NCBI RefSeq assembly: GCF_000685015.1
Contig: NZ_BAYA01000025.1
Span: forward strand, 1-64,000
DNA from: Paraburkholderia bannensis NBRC 103871
GTDB lineage: Bacteria > Pseudomonadota > Gammaproteobacteria > Burkholderiales > Burkholderiaceae
Reading direction: 5' to 3'
DNA: 64,000 nt
The translations under genes and the position numbers were made by a program. Shown piece by piece: positions 34,305 to 43,378 of this stretch. The notes under the pieces were generated by a model. The model was not told where the DNA came from. It made no database searches and saw only the letters and a list, made by a program, of their open reading frames with translations. How positions within the stretch are numbered: position 1 is the first letter of the stretch; every line of letters starts with the position of its first letter.

Positions 34305-36884
34305 ATGGCAGAAAACTCACGTCCGCAGTCCGACTCACGTTCAGACGTCAAACCCGACGCCAAACCCTACATCCAGCCCGATTTCCAGCCTTTCTCGCTC
34401 GACGTCATGCTGGAGAAGTACGCCAAAGGCGACGAGCGCAGCGCCGACGACATCTATCGCCGCGTCGCCCACGGCGTCGCGCAGGCCGAGCCGCCCGCAC
34501 TGCGCGCCGAAATCGAGGCGCGCTTCGCCGACAACCTGCGCCACGGTGCGCTGGGCGCGGGCCGCATCATGAGCGCGGCGGGCACCGGCATCGAAGCCAC
34601 GCTGATCAACTGCTTCGTCCAGCCCGTGGGCGACGCCATCCAGGGCGTCGACGACGAAGGCCGCCCCGGCATCTACGTCGCGCTGCTGCAGGCCGCCGAA
34701 ACCATGCGGCGCGGCGGCGGCGTGGGCTACAACTTCTCGGCGATCCGGCCGCGCGGCGCGCTCGTGCATTCGACGGGATCGAGCGCCTCGGGGCCGTGCA
34801 GCTATATCGACGTGTTCGACGCCTCGTGCCGCACCGTCGAAAGCGCGGGCGCGCGGCGCGGCGCGCAGATGGCCGTGCTCGACTGCGACCACCCCGACCT
34901 GCCCGAATTCATCGAGGCCAAGCATTCGAAGGGACGCTGGAACAACTTCAACGTCTCGGTGGCCGTGACCGACGCCTTCATGCGCGCCGTCGAAAACGAC
35001 GAGACCTGGCAGCTCGTGCATCGCGCCGAGCCTTCGCCCGCGTTGCGCGCGGCAGGCGACCTGCGCCAGCGCGACGACGGCTTGTGGATCTACGCCGAAA
35101 AACGCGCCCGCGCGATCTGGGACACGATCATGCGCTCGACCTACGACGTCGCCGAACCGGGTGTCGTCTTCATTTCGCGCATGAACGAGGACAACAACCT
35201 GCGCGCCGTCGAAAGCATCCGGGCCACCAATCCGTGCGGCGAGCAGCCCCTGCCCGCTTACGGCTGCTGCAACCTCGGGCCGCTCGATCTCACGCGCTTC
35301 GTGCGCGATCCGTTCGCGTCGCCGTCGTTCGACTGGGACGCACTGGTTGCGCGCACAACGACACAGGTGCGTTTTCTCGACAATGTGCTGGACGTCACGC
35401 TCTGGCCGCTGCCCGAGCAGCACCAGGAAGCGATGGCCAAGCGCCGCATCGGCGTGGGCTTCACGGGGCTCGGCGATGCGCTGGTGATGCTCGGCATTCG
35501 CTACAACTCGGAGGAAGGCTGCGCGTTCGGCGCGCGCATCGGCCGCACGATGCGCGACGCCGCCTATCGCGCATCGGTCGAACTCGCGCGCGAGCGCGGC
35601 GCGTTTGCCCTGTTCGACGCCAACACGTATCTTGCGCCCGGCACCTTCGCCTCGCGCCTGCCCGACGACCTGCAAGCCGCGATCCGCACCCACGGCATTC
35701 GCAACAGCCACCTGCTGTCGATCGCGCCGACCGGCACCGTGAGCCTCGCCTTCGCCGATAACGTCTCGAACGGCATCGAACCCGCGTTCTCATGGACTTA
35801 CCAGCGCACGCGCCGCATGGCCGACGGCAGCCACGAAACCTTCGCCGTCGAAGACCACGCGTGGCGCGTCTATCGCATGAAGGGCGGCGACGTGAACGCG
35901 CTGCCCGATTACTTCGTGAACGCGCTGCAAATGAGCGCGCAGGAACACGTGGCCATGATGGCGGCGGTGCAGCCCTTCGTCGATACGTCGATTTCGAAAA
36001 CCGTGAACGTGCCCGCCGATTACCCGTTCGAAGCATTCGAGGATCTGTACCTGGACGCGTGGCGGCGCGGGCTCAAGGGACTGGCGACGTACCGGCCCAA
36101 CGAGACGCTGGGCGCGGTGCTGCAGACTCTGCCCGTCAACGAAGACACGCCCGCCGATGCACAGAACGACGCGCTGCTCGATCCGCTGCGCGTGGCGATC
36201 GATCATCGGCCGAGAGGCGAGCTGCCCGCCGTGATCGAGAAGATCGAATACCTCACGCAGACAGGCAAGGTGTCGCTTTACGTAGCGGTGTCGTTTCTCG
36301 AAGTCACGGGCCAGGTGGGCGGCCAAACCACGACGATCGAGCGCCCCATCGAGTTCTTCATCCCCGTGGGCCAGCGCGACGAATCGCAGCAATGGATCAC
36401 GGCGACGATGCGCTCGCTGTCGCTGGCCGCTCGCGGCGGCTTTGTCGCGCGCAATCTGCAGGATCTGCGCAAGGTGTCGTGGGATCGCGGCCAGGTGCGT
36501 TATGGCGAGACGCAGCGGCTCGACGGCAAGCGCACGCCGCTGTGGCACGACTCGGAAGTGGCCGCGATTGCGTATGCAATCCAGCAGATCCTGCATCGGC
36601 GCGGGTTTCTCGATGCCGAAGGCAGGCAGGTGCCGTCGCGGTTGCTGGCGCAGCGGCGCGAGGCTTCGGCTGTTTCAGCGGCGACCGTTAAGGATGACGA
36701 AGTAGATGCACGCGCAGGCGACCAGGTGCTGGACGGCCCCAATGCGCTGCCCGCCGATGCCACCTTCGGCGCGCAGCACGCGATGTTCGGCCGCAAGTGC
36801 GGTTCGTGCGGCGCGAACGCCGTCATTCGCAAGGACGGCTGCGACTTCTGCACGGCGTGCGGGGAGATCGGGGTTTGCGGGTGA
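34305..36884 (+). CDS. nrdJ: Adenosylcobalamin-dependent (class II) ribonucleotide reductase
   Basis: 859-residue enzyme reducing ribonucleotides to deoxyribonucleotides with coenzyme B12, independent of oxygen. The redox Cys is in INCFVQP, the thiyl-radical Cys with its Asn and Glu in NPCGEQPL, and the glycine-rich RIGVGFTGLGDALVML follows. The C terminus has a six-Cys tail (CGSCGANAVI ... FCTACGEIGVCG), probably zinc-binding and used for re-reduction. AAGGA precedes the ATG. No cobalamin riboswitch could be seen in the 175 bp upstream. Confidence 0.96.
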   Translation: MAENSRPQSDSRSDVKPDAKPYIQPDFQPFSLDVMLEKYAKGDERSADDIYRRVAHGVAQAEPPALRAEIEARFADNLRHGALGAGRIMSAAGTGIEATLINCFVQPVGDAIQGVDDEGRPGIYVALLQAAETMRRGGGVGYNFSAIRPRGALVHSTGSSASGPCSYIDVFDASCRTVESAGARRGAQMAVLDCDHPDLPEFIEAKHSKGRWNNFNVSVAVTDAFMRAVENDETWQLVHRAEPSPALRAAGDLRQRDDGLWIYAEKRARAIWDTIMRSTYDVAEPGVVFISRMNEDNNLRAVESIRATNPCGEQPLPAYGCCNLGPLDLTRFVRDPFASPSFDWDALVARTTTQVRFLDNVLDVTLWPLPEQHQEAMAKRRIGVGFTGLGDALVMLGIRYNSEEGCAFGARIGRTMRDAAYRASVELARERGAFALFDANTYLAPGTFASRLPDDLQAAIRTHGIRNSHLLSIAPTGTVSLAFADNVSNGIEPAFSWTYQRTRRMADGSHETFAVEDHAWRVYRMKGGDVNALPDYFVNALQMSAQEHVAMMAAVQPFVDTSISKTVNVPADYPFEAFEDLYLDAWRRGLKGLATYRPNETLGAVLQTLPVNEDTPADAQNDALLDPLRVAIDHRPRGELPAVIEKIEYLTQTGKVSLYVAVSFLEVTGQVGGQTTTIERPIEFFIPVGQRDESQQWITATMRSLSLAARGGFVARNLQDLRKVSWDRGQVRYGETQRLDGKRTPLWHDSEVAAIAYAIQQILHRRGFLDAEGRQVPSRLLAQRREASAVSAATVKDDEVDARAGDQVLDGPNALPADATFGAQHAMFGRKCGSCGANAVIRKDGCDFCTACGEIGVCG

Positions 36885-36944
36885 GTGCGTTTCAATACGC
36901 ATGAGCCATCGCATCAGCGGGGATCAGGACGCCGCCCAGCAGAA

Positions 36945-36984
36945 ACGGCCGTGCAACCTCATCGAGGCTGCACGGCCGTCTTTC
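36945..36984. terminator. Hairpin between convergent nrdJ and alkyl sulfatase genes
   Basis: 11-bp stem ACGGCCGTGCA / TGCACGGCCGT with a 13-nt loop that itself pairs partly, followed by CTTTC. It lies 60 bp after nrdJ and 14 bp after the sulfatase stop. Probably a weak bidirectional terminator. Confidence 0.7.
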
Positions 36985-36997
36985 GTCACGCGTGCGC

Positions 36998-38971
36998 TTA
37001 CGGATTCGGGCGCGGCGTCACGATCGGGAACAGCGGATTGAAGCTGTCGGTCAGCGACAGCAGTTCGGTGATCTTGCCGCGATCGCCGTCCACCTTCGCG
37101 CGCCCTGCCTGCACTTCCTTATCGAGGTTCGTCTGATGCAGCATGATGTTGTCGAGGCTCGACTTCGGCAGCGACAGCGTCACATCGGCGTTCTGGATCT
37201 GCTTGCCTTCGCTGTACACGAGCACCGAATTCTCCAGTCGCACCGCGTACTGCTTGTGAATGTCCGGGAAGACCCAGTTCACTGAAATCTTCTTGCCGTC
37301 TGCCTTGTCCCCGTCGATATGCATGGAGAGGAACTCCAGCGCCATTTCAGGCGACATCGCGCGGATCGTGTCGGGGCTCGCGGTCTGCACCGCCGGCACC
37401 TTCGGGATGCCATTGCGCAACTCATACGCGCCCATCAGGTAGACGTCGCGCCACGGGCCGGCTTCGGACTGGTAGCCCAATTGCTCCAGGGCGTCGGCTT
37501 CCAGGTTTTTCGCTTCCTGATTGTCAGGCTCGGCATAGACGGCCAGGTTCATGACCTGCGCCACCCAGCGATAGTCGCCCTTTGCATAAGCGTCCCGCGC
37601 CTTTTTCGTGACCGCTGGCACGCCGCCCATGAACTCCATCGTGCGCTTCGCGGTGTCCACCGGCGGCAGCGGGTGCAGGTCGGCCGGGTTGCCGCTATAC
37701 CAGCCCATATAGCGCTGATAGACGGCCTTCGCATCGTGCACGACCGTGCCGTAATAGCCGTGGTTGTACCACTCCTTGTCCAGGCTCGGCGGCAGTTTCA
37801 CCATGTCGCCGATTTCGTCCATCGTGTAGCCCATGTTCAGCAGACGCAGCGACTGGTCATGCACGTACTTGTATGTGTCGCGCTGCTTCGACAGGTAATC
37901 GTTGATGCGATCGTTTTCCCACATCGGCCAGTGGTGCGAGGCAAACACCACCTGCACCTGCGGGCCGAACATGTCGATCGTCGTGTCGAGCGCCTGCCAC
38001 CATTTGTTCGCGTCGCGCACCTGCGCGCCACGCAGCGTATAGAGGTTATGCAGCGTATGCGTGGCGTCTTCCGCCGCGCACAGCGCGTGATACTTCGGGA
38101 AATAGAACAGCATTTCCGCGGGCGCTTCGGTGCCAGGCGCCATCTGGAACACGACGTCGAGTCCGTCGATGGTGCGCTTTTCCCCCGTCTTCCTGATGAT
38201 GTCGGTCGGCGGAATCAACGTGACCGTGCCGTTCGACGTGGTCTTGCCCAGGCCGCCGTCAATCTGCCCCTTGTCGCTGCGCGGCAGCAGCGAGCCATAC
38301 ATGTAGATCGCGCGACGGCTCATGGCGTTGCCGGCAAAGACGTTTTCACTGACCGCTTCTTCCAGGAAGCCCTCCGGCGCGTAGATCTTCACCTTGCCGG
38401 ATTTGACGTCGGCTTCGTTGACCACGCCCTTCACGCCGCCGTAATGGTCGACGTGACTATGCGTGTAGATGACCGCGACCACCGGCTTTTTCGGCCGATG
38501 CTGGTAGTACAGGTCGAGACCGGCCTTCGCCACTTCGGTGGAGATGAGCGGGTCGATCACGATGATGCCGTTATTGGTCTCGACGATCGTCATATCGGAC
38601 AGGTCGAAGCCGCGAATCTGGTAAATGCCGTCCACGACCTTGAACAGGCCGTTGTTCATGTTCAACTGGGCGTTGCGCCACAGGCTCGGGTTGATCGAAG
38701 GCGGCGCGTTCTGGGCCTGCAGGAACTGATAGCCGTCGAGCGTCCAGACGGTCTTGCCGTCGGGCGTCTTGACGTCGATATTCGGCAACGTGGCGATGAA
38801 GCCGCGCTTCGCGTCTTCGTAGTCCTGACGATCGCTCATCGGCAGGGTCTTGAGCAAGTCGGCGTTTGCCTGCTGGGTCGCGGGCGTCGCGTCCTTGTTG
38901 GTTTCGGCGGCAAGCGTCGCGCCGAAGCTCACTGCAAGCGCCACGAGTGGCAGGAGAAAGCGGGCTTTCAT
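36998..38971 (-). CDS. Secreted alkyl sulfatase (SdsA1/YjcS type, metallo-beta-lactamase fold)
   Basis: 657-residue exported enzyme. A signal peptide covers about 1-21. The zinc-binding HSHVDHYGG is at about 171-179, followed by the dimerisation domain and a C-terminal SCP2-like lipid-binding domain, the known architecture of SDS-hydrolysing alkyl sulfatases. It should release sulfate from alkyl sulfates in the periplasm. The ATG at 38971 has GAGG upstream; a GTG four codons earlier is in frame. It follows the P-type ATPase on the same strand after 78 bp that contain a 13-bp tandem repeat. Confidence 0.93.
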   Translation of the reverse strand: MKARFLLPLVALAVSFGATLAAETNKDATPATQQANADLLKTLPMSDRQDYEDAKRGFIATLPNIDVKTPDGKTVWTLDGYQFLQAQNAPPSINPSLWRNAQLNMNNGLFKVVDGIYQIRGFDLSDMTIVETNNGIIVIDPLISTEVAKAGLDLYYQHRPKKPVVAVIYTHSHVDHYGGVKGVVNEADVKSGKVKIYAPEGFLEEAVSENVFAGNAMSRRAIYMYGSLLPRSDKGQIDGGLGKTTSNGTVTLIPPTDIIRKTGEKRTIDGLDVVFQMAPGTEAPAEMLFYFPKYHALCAAEDATHTLHNLYTLRGAQVRDANKWWQALDTTIDMFGPQVQVVFASHHWPMWENDRINDYLSKQRDTYKYVHDQSLRLLNMGYTMDEIGDMVKLPPSLDKEWYNHGYYGTVVHDAKAVYQRYMGWYSGNPADLHPLPPVDTAKRTMEFMGGVPAVTKKARDAYAKGDYRWVAQVMNLAVYAEPDNQEAKNLEADALEQLGYQSEAGPWRDVYLMGAYELRNGIPKVPAVQTASPDTIRAMSPEMALEFLSMHIDGDKADGKKISVNWVFPDIHKQYAVRLENSVLVYSEGKQIQNADVTLSLPKSSLDNIMLHQTNLDKEVQAGRAKVDGDRGKITELLSLTDSFNPLFPIVTPRPNP

Positions 38972-38984
38972 GGGCAACCTCACG

Positions 38985-39018
38985 TGATGAACTCGGGTGA
39001 TGAACTCGGGTGTTGAAC
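38985..39018. repeat. 13-bp tandem repeat, about 2.5 copies
   Basis: TGATGAACTCGGG occurs at 38985 and 38998, with a degenerate third partial copy from 39011. It lies directly upstream of the alkyl sulfatase start, where a promoter or operator would be expected. Confidence 0.8.
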
Positions 39019-39049
39019 GTCGTCGTTTGATCCATTTCCCAACCGAATC

Positions 39050-41152
39050 TCAAGTGCCGCGTGGCTTCGGCTCCTTGTCAGACTCCTTGTCCGGCTCCCC
39101 TCGCGGCGGATGCTGGGCGCTTTCCTCCGCGCGGCCACTGGAGGAAACGGTCTGCTCCGGCCCCGGCCCAGCGATCCTCAGGAGACGCCCGGCATTGGCC
39201 AGCACGATAAAGGTGCCGATGTTGTGCAGCACGGCGATCCATACAGCGGAAACCAGCCCGAGCGCGGCCACGGCAATCACCGCCGCCGTCCATGTCACGC
39301 CGATCATCGCGTTGAGCGCCGCCGTGCGGCGGCAGCGGCGGCCGAGCTTGATGCAGGCGGGAATACGGCGCAGGTCGTCGCCGAGCAGGACAACATCGGC
39401 GGCGGCCACCGCGATGTCCACGCCGCGTCCGCCGATCGCGATGCTCGTCGCGCCGGCCTTGATCGCCAGCACGTCGTTGACGCCGTCGCCCACCACCAGC
39501 GGATGACGGCCCAGTGCGAGTTGCTGCTTCACGAATTCGAGCTTGTCGTGCGGCAGCGCACCGGCGATCACATGCTCGATGCCGACTTGCGCGGCGACCT
39601 CCTGCGCGACGGCCTCGCGATCGCCGGACAGCAGCGTTTGATGCACGACGCCGAGTTCGCGCAGTTCCGCCATGGCTTCGGACGCTTCGGGACGCAGCGC
39701 GTCCGCGAACACAAACCAGGCGAGCAGCCGGCCATCGAGCGCGACGCCCGCCACGGAACCTGCGTAGCGCCATTCCGGCAGCGCGAGTTCGTGCACGTAT
39801 TTGCGCAGCAGCGCATCGCGGCCGAGCACCGCCAGGCCTTCAGGTGTTGGCATCGTCACGCCCAGTCCGCGCCACTCGCGGATCGCGTCGTCGGCCTCGT
39901 TCGCGACCGGCGCGTGGCCGCGCTCCCGCGCGTAAGCCAGCAACGCGCGGCTCACCGGATGCGCGCTGCCGCGCGCCAGGCGTGCGGCGAGCGCCAGCGC
40001 GCCTGCCGCATCGACGCCCGGCTGGAGCGCCACGTCGACCACGCGCAGTTCGCCGTGCGTGAGCGTGCCGGTCTTGTCGATGATGAGCGAGTCGAGATCG
40101 GCCACGCGGTCGAGGAACGCGGCATTGCGCAGCAGCAGTCCGTGGCGCGCGCCCACGGCGATGCCTGCAATGGCTGTGGCCGGCGCTGCGAGCACGAGCG
40201 CGCACGGACACGCCGCGACGATGACGGCCAGCATCGCGGAGGCGTTTTGCGAGGCGAACCACACGAGCGCCGCGCCCAGCAGCACCAGCGCGAGGTAGCC
40301 GCCCATGTAGCGTTCGAGCGCTTCCGTGATGGGCGGCTTGGCGCGTTCGGCGTGGGCCAGCAACTCGACGATCTTGCCGAGCGTCGAATGCTCGCCGACT
40401 TCGGTCACTTCCACGCGCAGCGCGCCTTCGATATTCATCGCGCCGCCGTAGAGCGCATCGCCCGCCGCTACTTCGAGCGGCAACGACTCGCCGGTAATCG
40501 GACTGTTGTCGACCGCCGAGCGGCCTCCTCTCACGATGCCATCGGTGGGAATGCGCGCGCCTGGCGCGACTTCCAGCAGGTCGCCGCGCGCGAGTGCTTC
40601 GATGGGCACGTCTTCGACGCCGCCATCGGGACGCACACGCAGCGCGCGCGTGGCGGCCAGTTTCGTCAACGCGCGGATCGCTTCCTGCGACCCGAGCACG
40701 CTACGCTCTTCGAGCGCGTGCCCGAACGTCATCACGACGGGCAACAGCGCGGCCGTGGCCATGTCGCCCGTCGCCCACGCCGCGAGCATGGCGAGCGCGA
40801 TGAGCCGGTCGGTCACGCCATGCAGGCTTGGATGCCTGAGGCTGTGCCAGGCGCCCGTGAAGACCGGCCCCGCGACCAGCAGCGACGCCAGACCCGCGAG
40901 CACGTCGGCCACCTGCGCGCCCTGAGCCGTGAGATAACGGCAGCCCAGCGAGAGCAGCAGCAGGCCCGCCGCCGCAAGCGCGAGCACGATGCGCCGGGAG
41001 ATCGCCGCACGCTCTTCGGGCGCCAGCGCGACGCCGGGCAGCGCGTCGAGATCCGGCATTCCTGCTGCGCCGGGATGGTCAGGGTCATGGCCGTGCTCAT
41101 GACCATGCGTTGCGGCATCGATGCGCGCGAGCGGTTCCACATGGGCATTCAT
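39050..41152 (-). CDS. P1B-type heavy-metal-translocating ATPase with His-rich N terminus
   Basis: 700-residue metal pump. It lacks a classical HMA domain but has a His/Asp-rich start (HGHEHGHDPDH, residues 17-26). TGES is at 220-223, the membrane metal motif CPC at 315-317, phosphorylated Asp359 in DKTGT, an HP motif in ARGSAHPVS and hinge GDGVND. The last helices carry HNIGTFIVLANAGRLL, closer to the HEGGT of cobalt/zinc P1B-4 pumps than to copper pumps, though those have SPC instead of CPC. The ATG overlaps the stop of the SPFH gene upstream (ATGA, 41149-41152), so it is co-translated with it. Confidence 0.93.
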   Translation of the reverse strand: MNAHVEPLARIDAATHGHEHGHDPDHPGAAGMPDLDALPGVALAPEERAAISRRIVLALAAAGLLLLSLGCRYLTAQGAQVADVLAGLASLLVAGPVFTGAWHSLRHPSLHGVTDRLIALAMLAAWATGDMATAALLPVVMTFGHALEERSVLGSQEAIRALTKLAATRALRVRPDGGVEDVPIEALARGDLLEVAPGARIPTDGIVRGGRSAVDNSPITGESLPLEVAAGDALYGGAMNIEGALRVEVTEVGEHSTLGKIVELLAHAERAKPPITEALERYMGGYLALVLLGAALVWFASQNASAMLAVIVAACPCALVLAAPATAIAGIAVGARHGLLLRNAAFLDRVADLDSLIIDKTGTLTHGELRVVDVALQPGVDAAGALALAARLARGSAHPVSRALLAYARERGHAPVANEADDAIREWRGLGVTMPTPEGLAVLGRDALLRKYVHELALPEWRYAGSVAGVALDGRLLAWFVFADALRPEASEAMAELRELGVVHQTLLSGDREAVAQEVAAQVGIEHVIAGALPHDKLEFVKQQLALGRHPLVVGDGVNDVLAIKAGATSIAIGGRGVDIAVAAADVVLLGDDLRRIPACIKLGRRCRRTAALNAMIGVTWTAAVIAVAALGLVSAVWIAVLHNIGTFIVLANAGRLLRIAGPGPEQTVSSSGRAEESAQHPPRGEPDKESDKEPKPRGT

Positions 41153-42282
41153 GGCGCCTTCCCTGGCAGCACGAGGCTCGACGTGTCGTAAGGATCGATC
41201 GTCGTGACGTGGCCCGCCTTCGAAAGAATCTGCTGGATGCGGTCGCGATACGCGCGCGCCAGCAGCCCCTGGTCGCTGTTCGCGCCGAGCGGCGCTTCGA
41301 GCTGCAGGATCGTCTGCGTTTCCGTCTGGGCCCGCGTCACGCGTTCTGTCGCGCTGGCCTGCGCGCTTTGCAGGATCTGGTCGGCGTGCTGCTGGGCGTC
41401 CTGGCGCGTGGTTTCCGCAGCAGTGCGCGCGTCGGCGACCGTGCGCTCGGCGCTCTGCAAGGAACTGAGCACCGAGTTGAACGCATCGACCGCCGCGGCG
41501 GGCACGCTCGCCTGCACGTCGATGCGCGAAACCTCGATGCCCAGCCCCGCATGCTGCGCTTCCAGTGCATGCAGGCGCCGCTCGATCGCGCCGGCGATGT
41601 CGTCGCGCAGTCGCTCGCGGCGCGCGGCCATCTGCGCGTCGGCGGCGAGCAGTTCGGGCCGTGCGACGAGAATGGTGTCGAGATCGCGCGACGCGCCGAC
41701 CTCCGCAACCGCCGAAGCCGTCAGGCGTTCGATCGCCGGGGCGAGCAGCGTTTGCTGCCTCACGTAGTCGTACGGCGAACTCACGCGGTAATAGAGCCGC
41801 GCGCCGAGCTGCACCACCGCATCGTCGCCGGTCAGCACATAGCCGGAACCCGCGAGCGCATCGGACAGCGGCGAGCCGTTGGCGCCCATTGCGGCATCCG
41901 GATGAAAGCCCCATGAAGACATGTCGTTGAAGGGCAAGTTCGTATCGGTGGGGGGCGCGTTGGGTGCGGGATCGAGTGCACGGGCGCGCGGGTCGCGATC
42001 CAGCGAGGCAATGCGCTGCTCCAGCACGCGTGCCGGGCCGGGCAGCAGCGCCACCGTTTCGAACGGGCGCGGCCATGCGACCAGCAGGCCCGCGCCCTGC
42101 ACGCGCACGAACTTGCCGAAGCGCATCACGACAGCCTGACTGTCGGGCGGCACGCGCTGCACATTCGAGAACAGCCACGCCAGCGCGGCGAGCACCGTCA
42201 ACGCGGCGATAAACCAGAACGCCCCGCGCACCGCCTGGATGCCAGGCGCCGTGCGCGAAGGTAACGAAGCGGCCGTGCTCAT
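41149..42282 (-). CDS. SPFH/band-7 protein (HflK-like), third SPFH gene of the operon
   Basis: 377-residue membrane protein with one N-terminal helix (about 21-40), then an SPFH/prohibitin domain (SNVQRVPPDSQAVVMRFGK ...), a long helical region rich in Ala, Glu and Arg typical of SPFH assembly, and a C terminus ending DPYDTSSLVLPGKAP. An insertion of about 45 residues (near 98-140) interrupts the usual band-7 start. It overlaps by four bases both the SPFH gene before it (42279-42282) and the ATPase after it. Probably forms a large ring with its two neighbours. Confidence 0.87.
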   Translation of the reverse strand: MSTAASLPSRTAPGIQAVRGAFWFIAALTVLAALAWLFSNVQRVPPDSQAVVMRFGKFVRVQGAGLLVAWPRPFETVALLPGPARVLEQRIASLDRDPRARALDPAPNAPPTDTNLPFNDMSSWGFHPDAAMGANGSPLSDALAGSGYVLTGDDAVVQLGARLYYRVSSPYDYVRQQTLLAPAIERLTASAVAEVGASRDLDTILVARPELLAADAQMAARRERLRDDIAGAIERRLHALEAQHAGLGIEVSRIDVQASVPAAAVDAFNSVLSSLQSAERTVADARTAAETTRQDAQQHADQILQSAQASATERVTRAQTETQTILQLEAPLGANSDQGLLARAYRDRIQQILSKAGHVTTIDPYDTSSLVLPGKAP

Positions 42283-43349
42283 GGCTGGCGGCGCGCGCTC
42301 GCGGCGGCGCGAGCATCATGCGATGCCGTGACGGCTTCGAGTCCCGCCGGCCCTTGCACGAGCACCCGGAACGGCGCGGCGTCCGTACGCACGATCAGGT
42401 TGGTATTGCCGTTCACGACAGTCGAAAGCGTGTCGAGCGAGCGCAGCATCGTATAAAGCTGCGGATTGCCCGCATAGCTCTTGCCGTAGATGGCGGCGGC
42501 ATCGCGACGCGACTGGGCTTCGATGCCGGCGGCCTGCGCGTTGGCGTCGGCCACGGCCACACGTGCGTCGCGGTCGGCATCGGAGCGCACCTGGGCCGCT
42601 TCGAGCTTGCCCTGCGCGGTGCGTTGCGCCGCGACCGTCTCGCGTTCGGCGCGCATGCGCTCGACGGTGGCGGACAGCGTCGCGGCGGGCAGCGTCAGGC
42701 GTTCCAGCCCGACCTGAACCGCATGCACGCCATAGGTCGCGTAAAGCTGCGAGTCGATCTGGCGGCGCAGTTCGTCCTCGTACAGTTCGAGTTTCACGTC
42801 GCTCGCGTTGGTATTGACGAGCGTCGAAAGATCGAAGCCCGAGGTAATGGTTTGCAGCGCCGAGCCGAGCAGCGAGCGGATCTGGCGCGCCGCCTCGTCG
42901 GGTTCGTTGCGCACGGCGCGCACGAAATGGCCAACATCGGCGCTGTTATCGGGCACGCGCCACGCTACGTAGGCCTGCACCAGAATGCGCAGGCCGTCGC
43001 GCGTGCCGACGTCCTGCAGTCCGCTCGACGTCGTGTGCAGGCGCAGGTCGACCGGCACGGCGGTTTCGATCGGCGCGGGCAGCCGCCACGCCAGGCCCGG
43101 CTCAAGCTCGACGCGCACCGGTTCGCCAAAGCGCGTGACGACGGCGGCTTCCCCTTCATGAACCTGCACCACGCTCGCAGTCGCCACGGCAACCAGGATG
43201 CACAGCAGCGCCAGCGCCACGCGCCACCCAAAGCCCCATCCGCCGCCTGGTTGGGCTTCGCGAGACTCGCCGTGATGGTGATGCCCGTGTCCCGCATGAC
43301 CCGCATGTCCCGCGTGGCCGTGATGAATGTGAAGATGTGAACCGCTCAA
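42279..43349 (-). CDS. SPFH/band-7 protein (HflC-like) with His-rich N terminus
   Basis: About 356 residues. It starts with a His/Gly tract (HIHHGHAGHAGHAGHGHHHHG), then one membrane helix (about 45-65), then a band-7 domain (VHEGEAAVVTRFGEPVRVELEPG) and helical SPFH region. The start is a TTG at 43349 with GAGGAG before it; another TTG at 43382 overlaps the preceding stop (TTGA) and is equally in frame. No ATG fits. The His tract looks like a metal-binding or metal-buffering segment facing the cytoplasm, matching the metal ATPase two genes downstream. Confidence 0.85.
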   Translation of the reverse strand: MSGSHLHIHHGHAGHAGHAGHGHHHHGESREAQPGGGWGFGWRVALALLCILVAVATASVVQVHEGEAAVVTRFGEPVRVELEPGLAWRLPAPIETAVPVDLRLHTTSSGLQDVGTRDGLRILVQAYVAWRVPDNSADVGHFVRAVRNEPDEAARQIRSLLGSALQTITSGFDLSTLVNTNASDVKLELYEDELRRQIDSQLYATYGVHAVQVGLERLTLPAATLSATVERMRAERETVAAQRTAQGKLEAAQVRSDADRDARVAVADANAQAAGIEAQSRRDAAAIYGKSYAGNPQLYTMLRSLDTLSTVVNGNTNLIVRTDAAPFRVLVQGPAGLEAVTASHDARAAASARRQP

Positions 43350-43378
43350 GGTCTGCTCCTCAGGCTCGGTACAGTCGC

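Noticed and set aside
37319..39016. 565-codon plus-strand open frame
   Set aside because: Antisense to the alkyl sulfatase, whose zinc motif and signal peptide are clear.
41153..42319. Extension of the P-type ATPase frame into a 1089-residue protein
   Set aside because: The extra 389 residues are the out-of-frame shadow of the SPFH gene; the ATGA overlap at 41149-41152 gives the real start.
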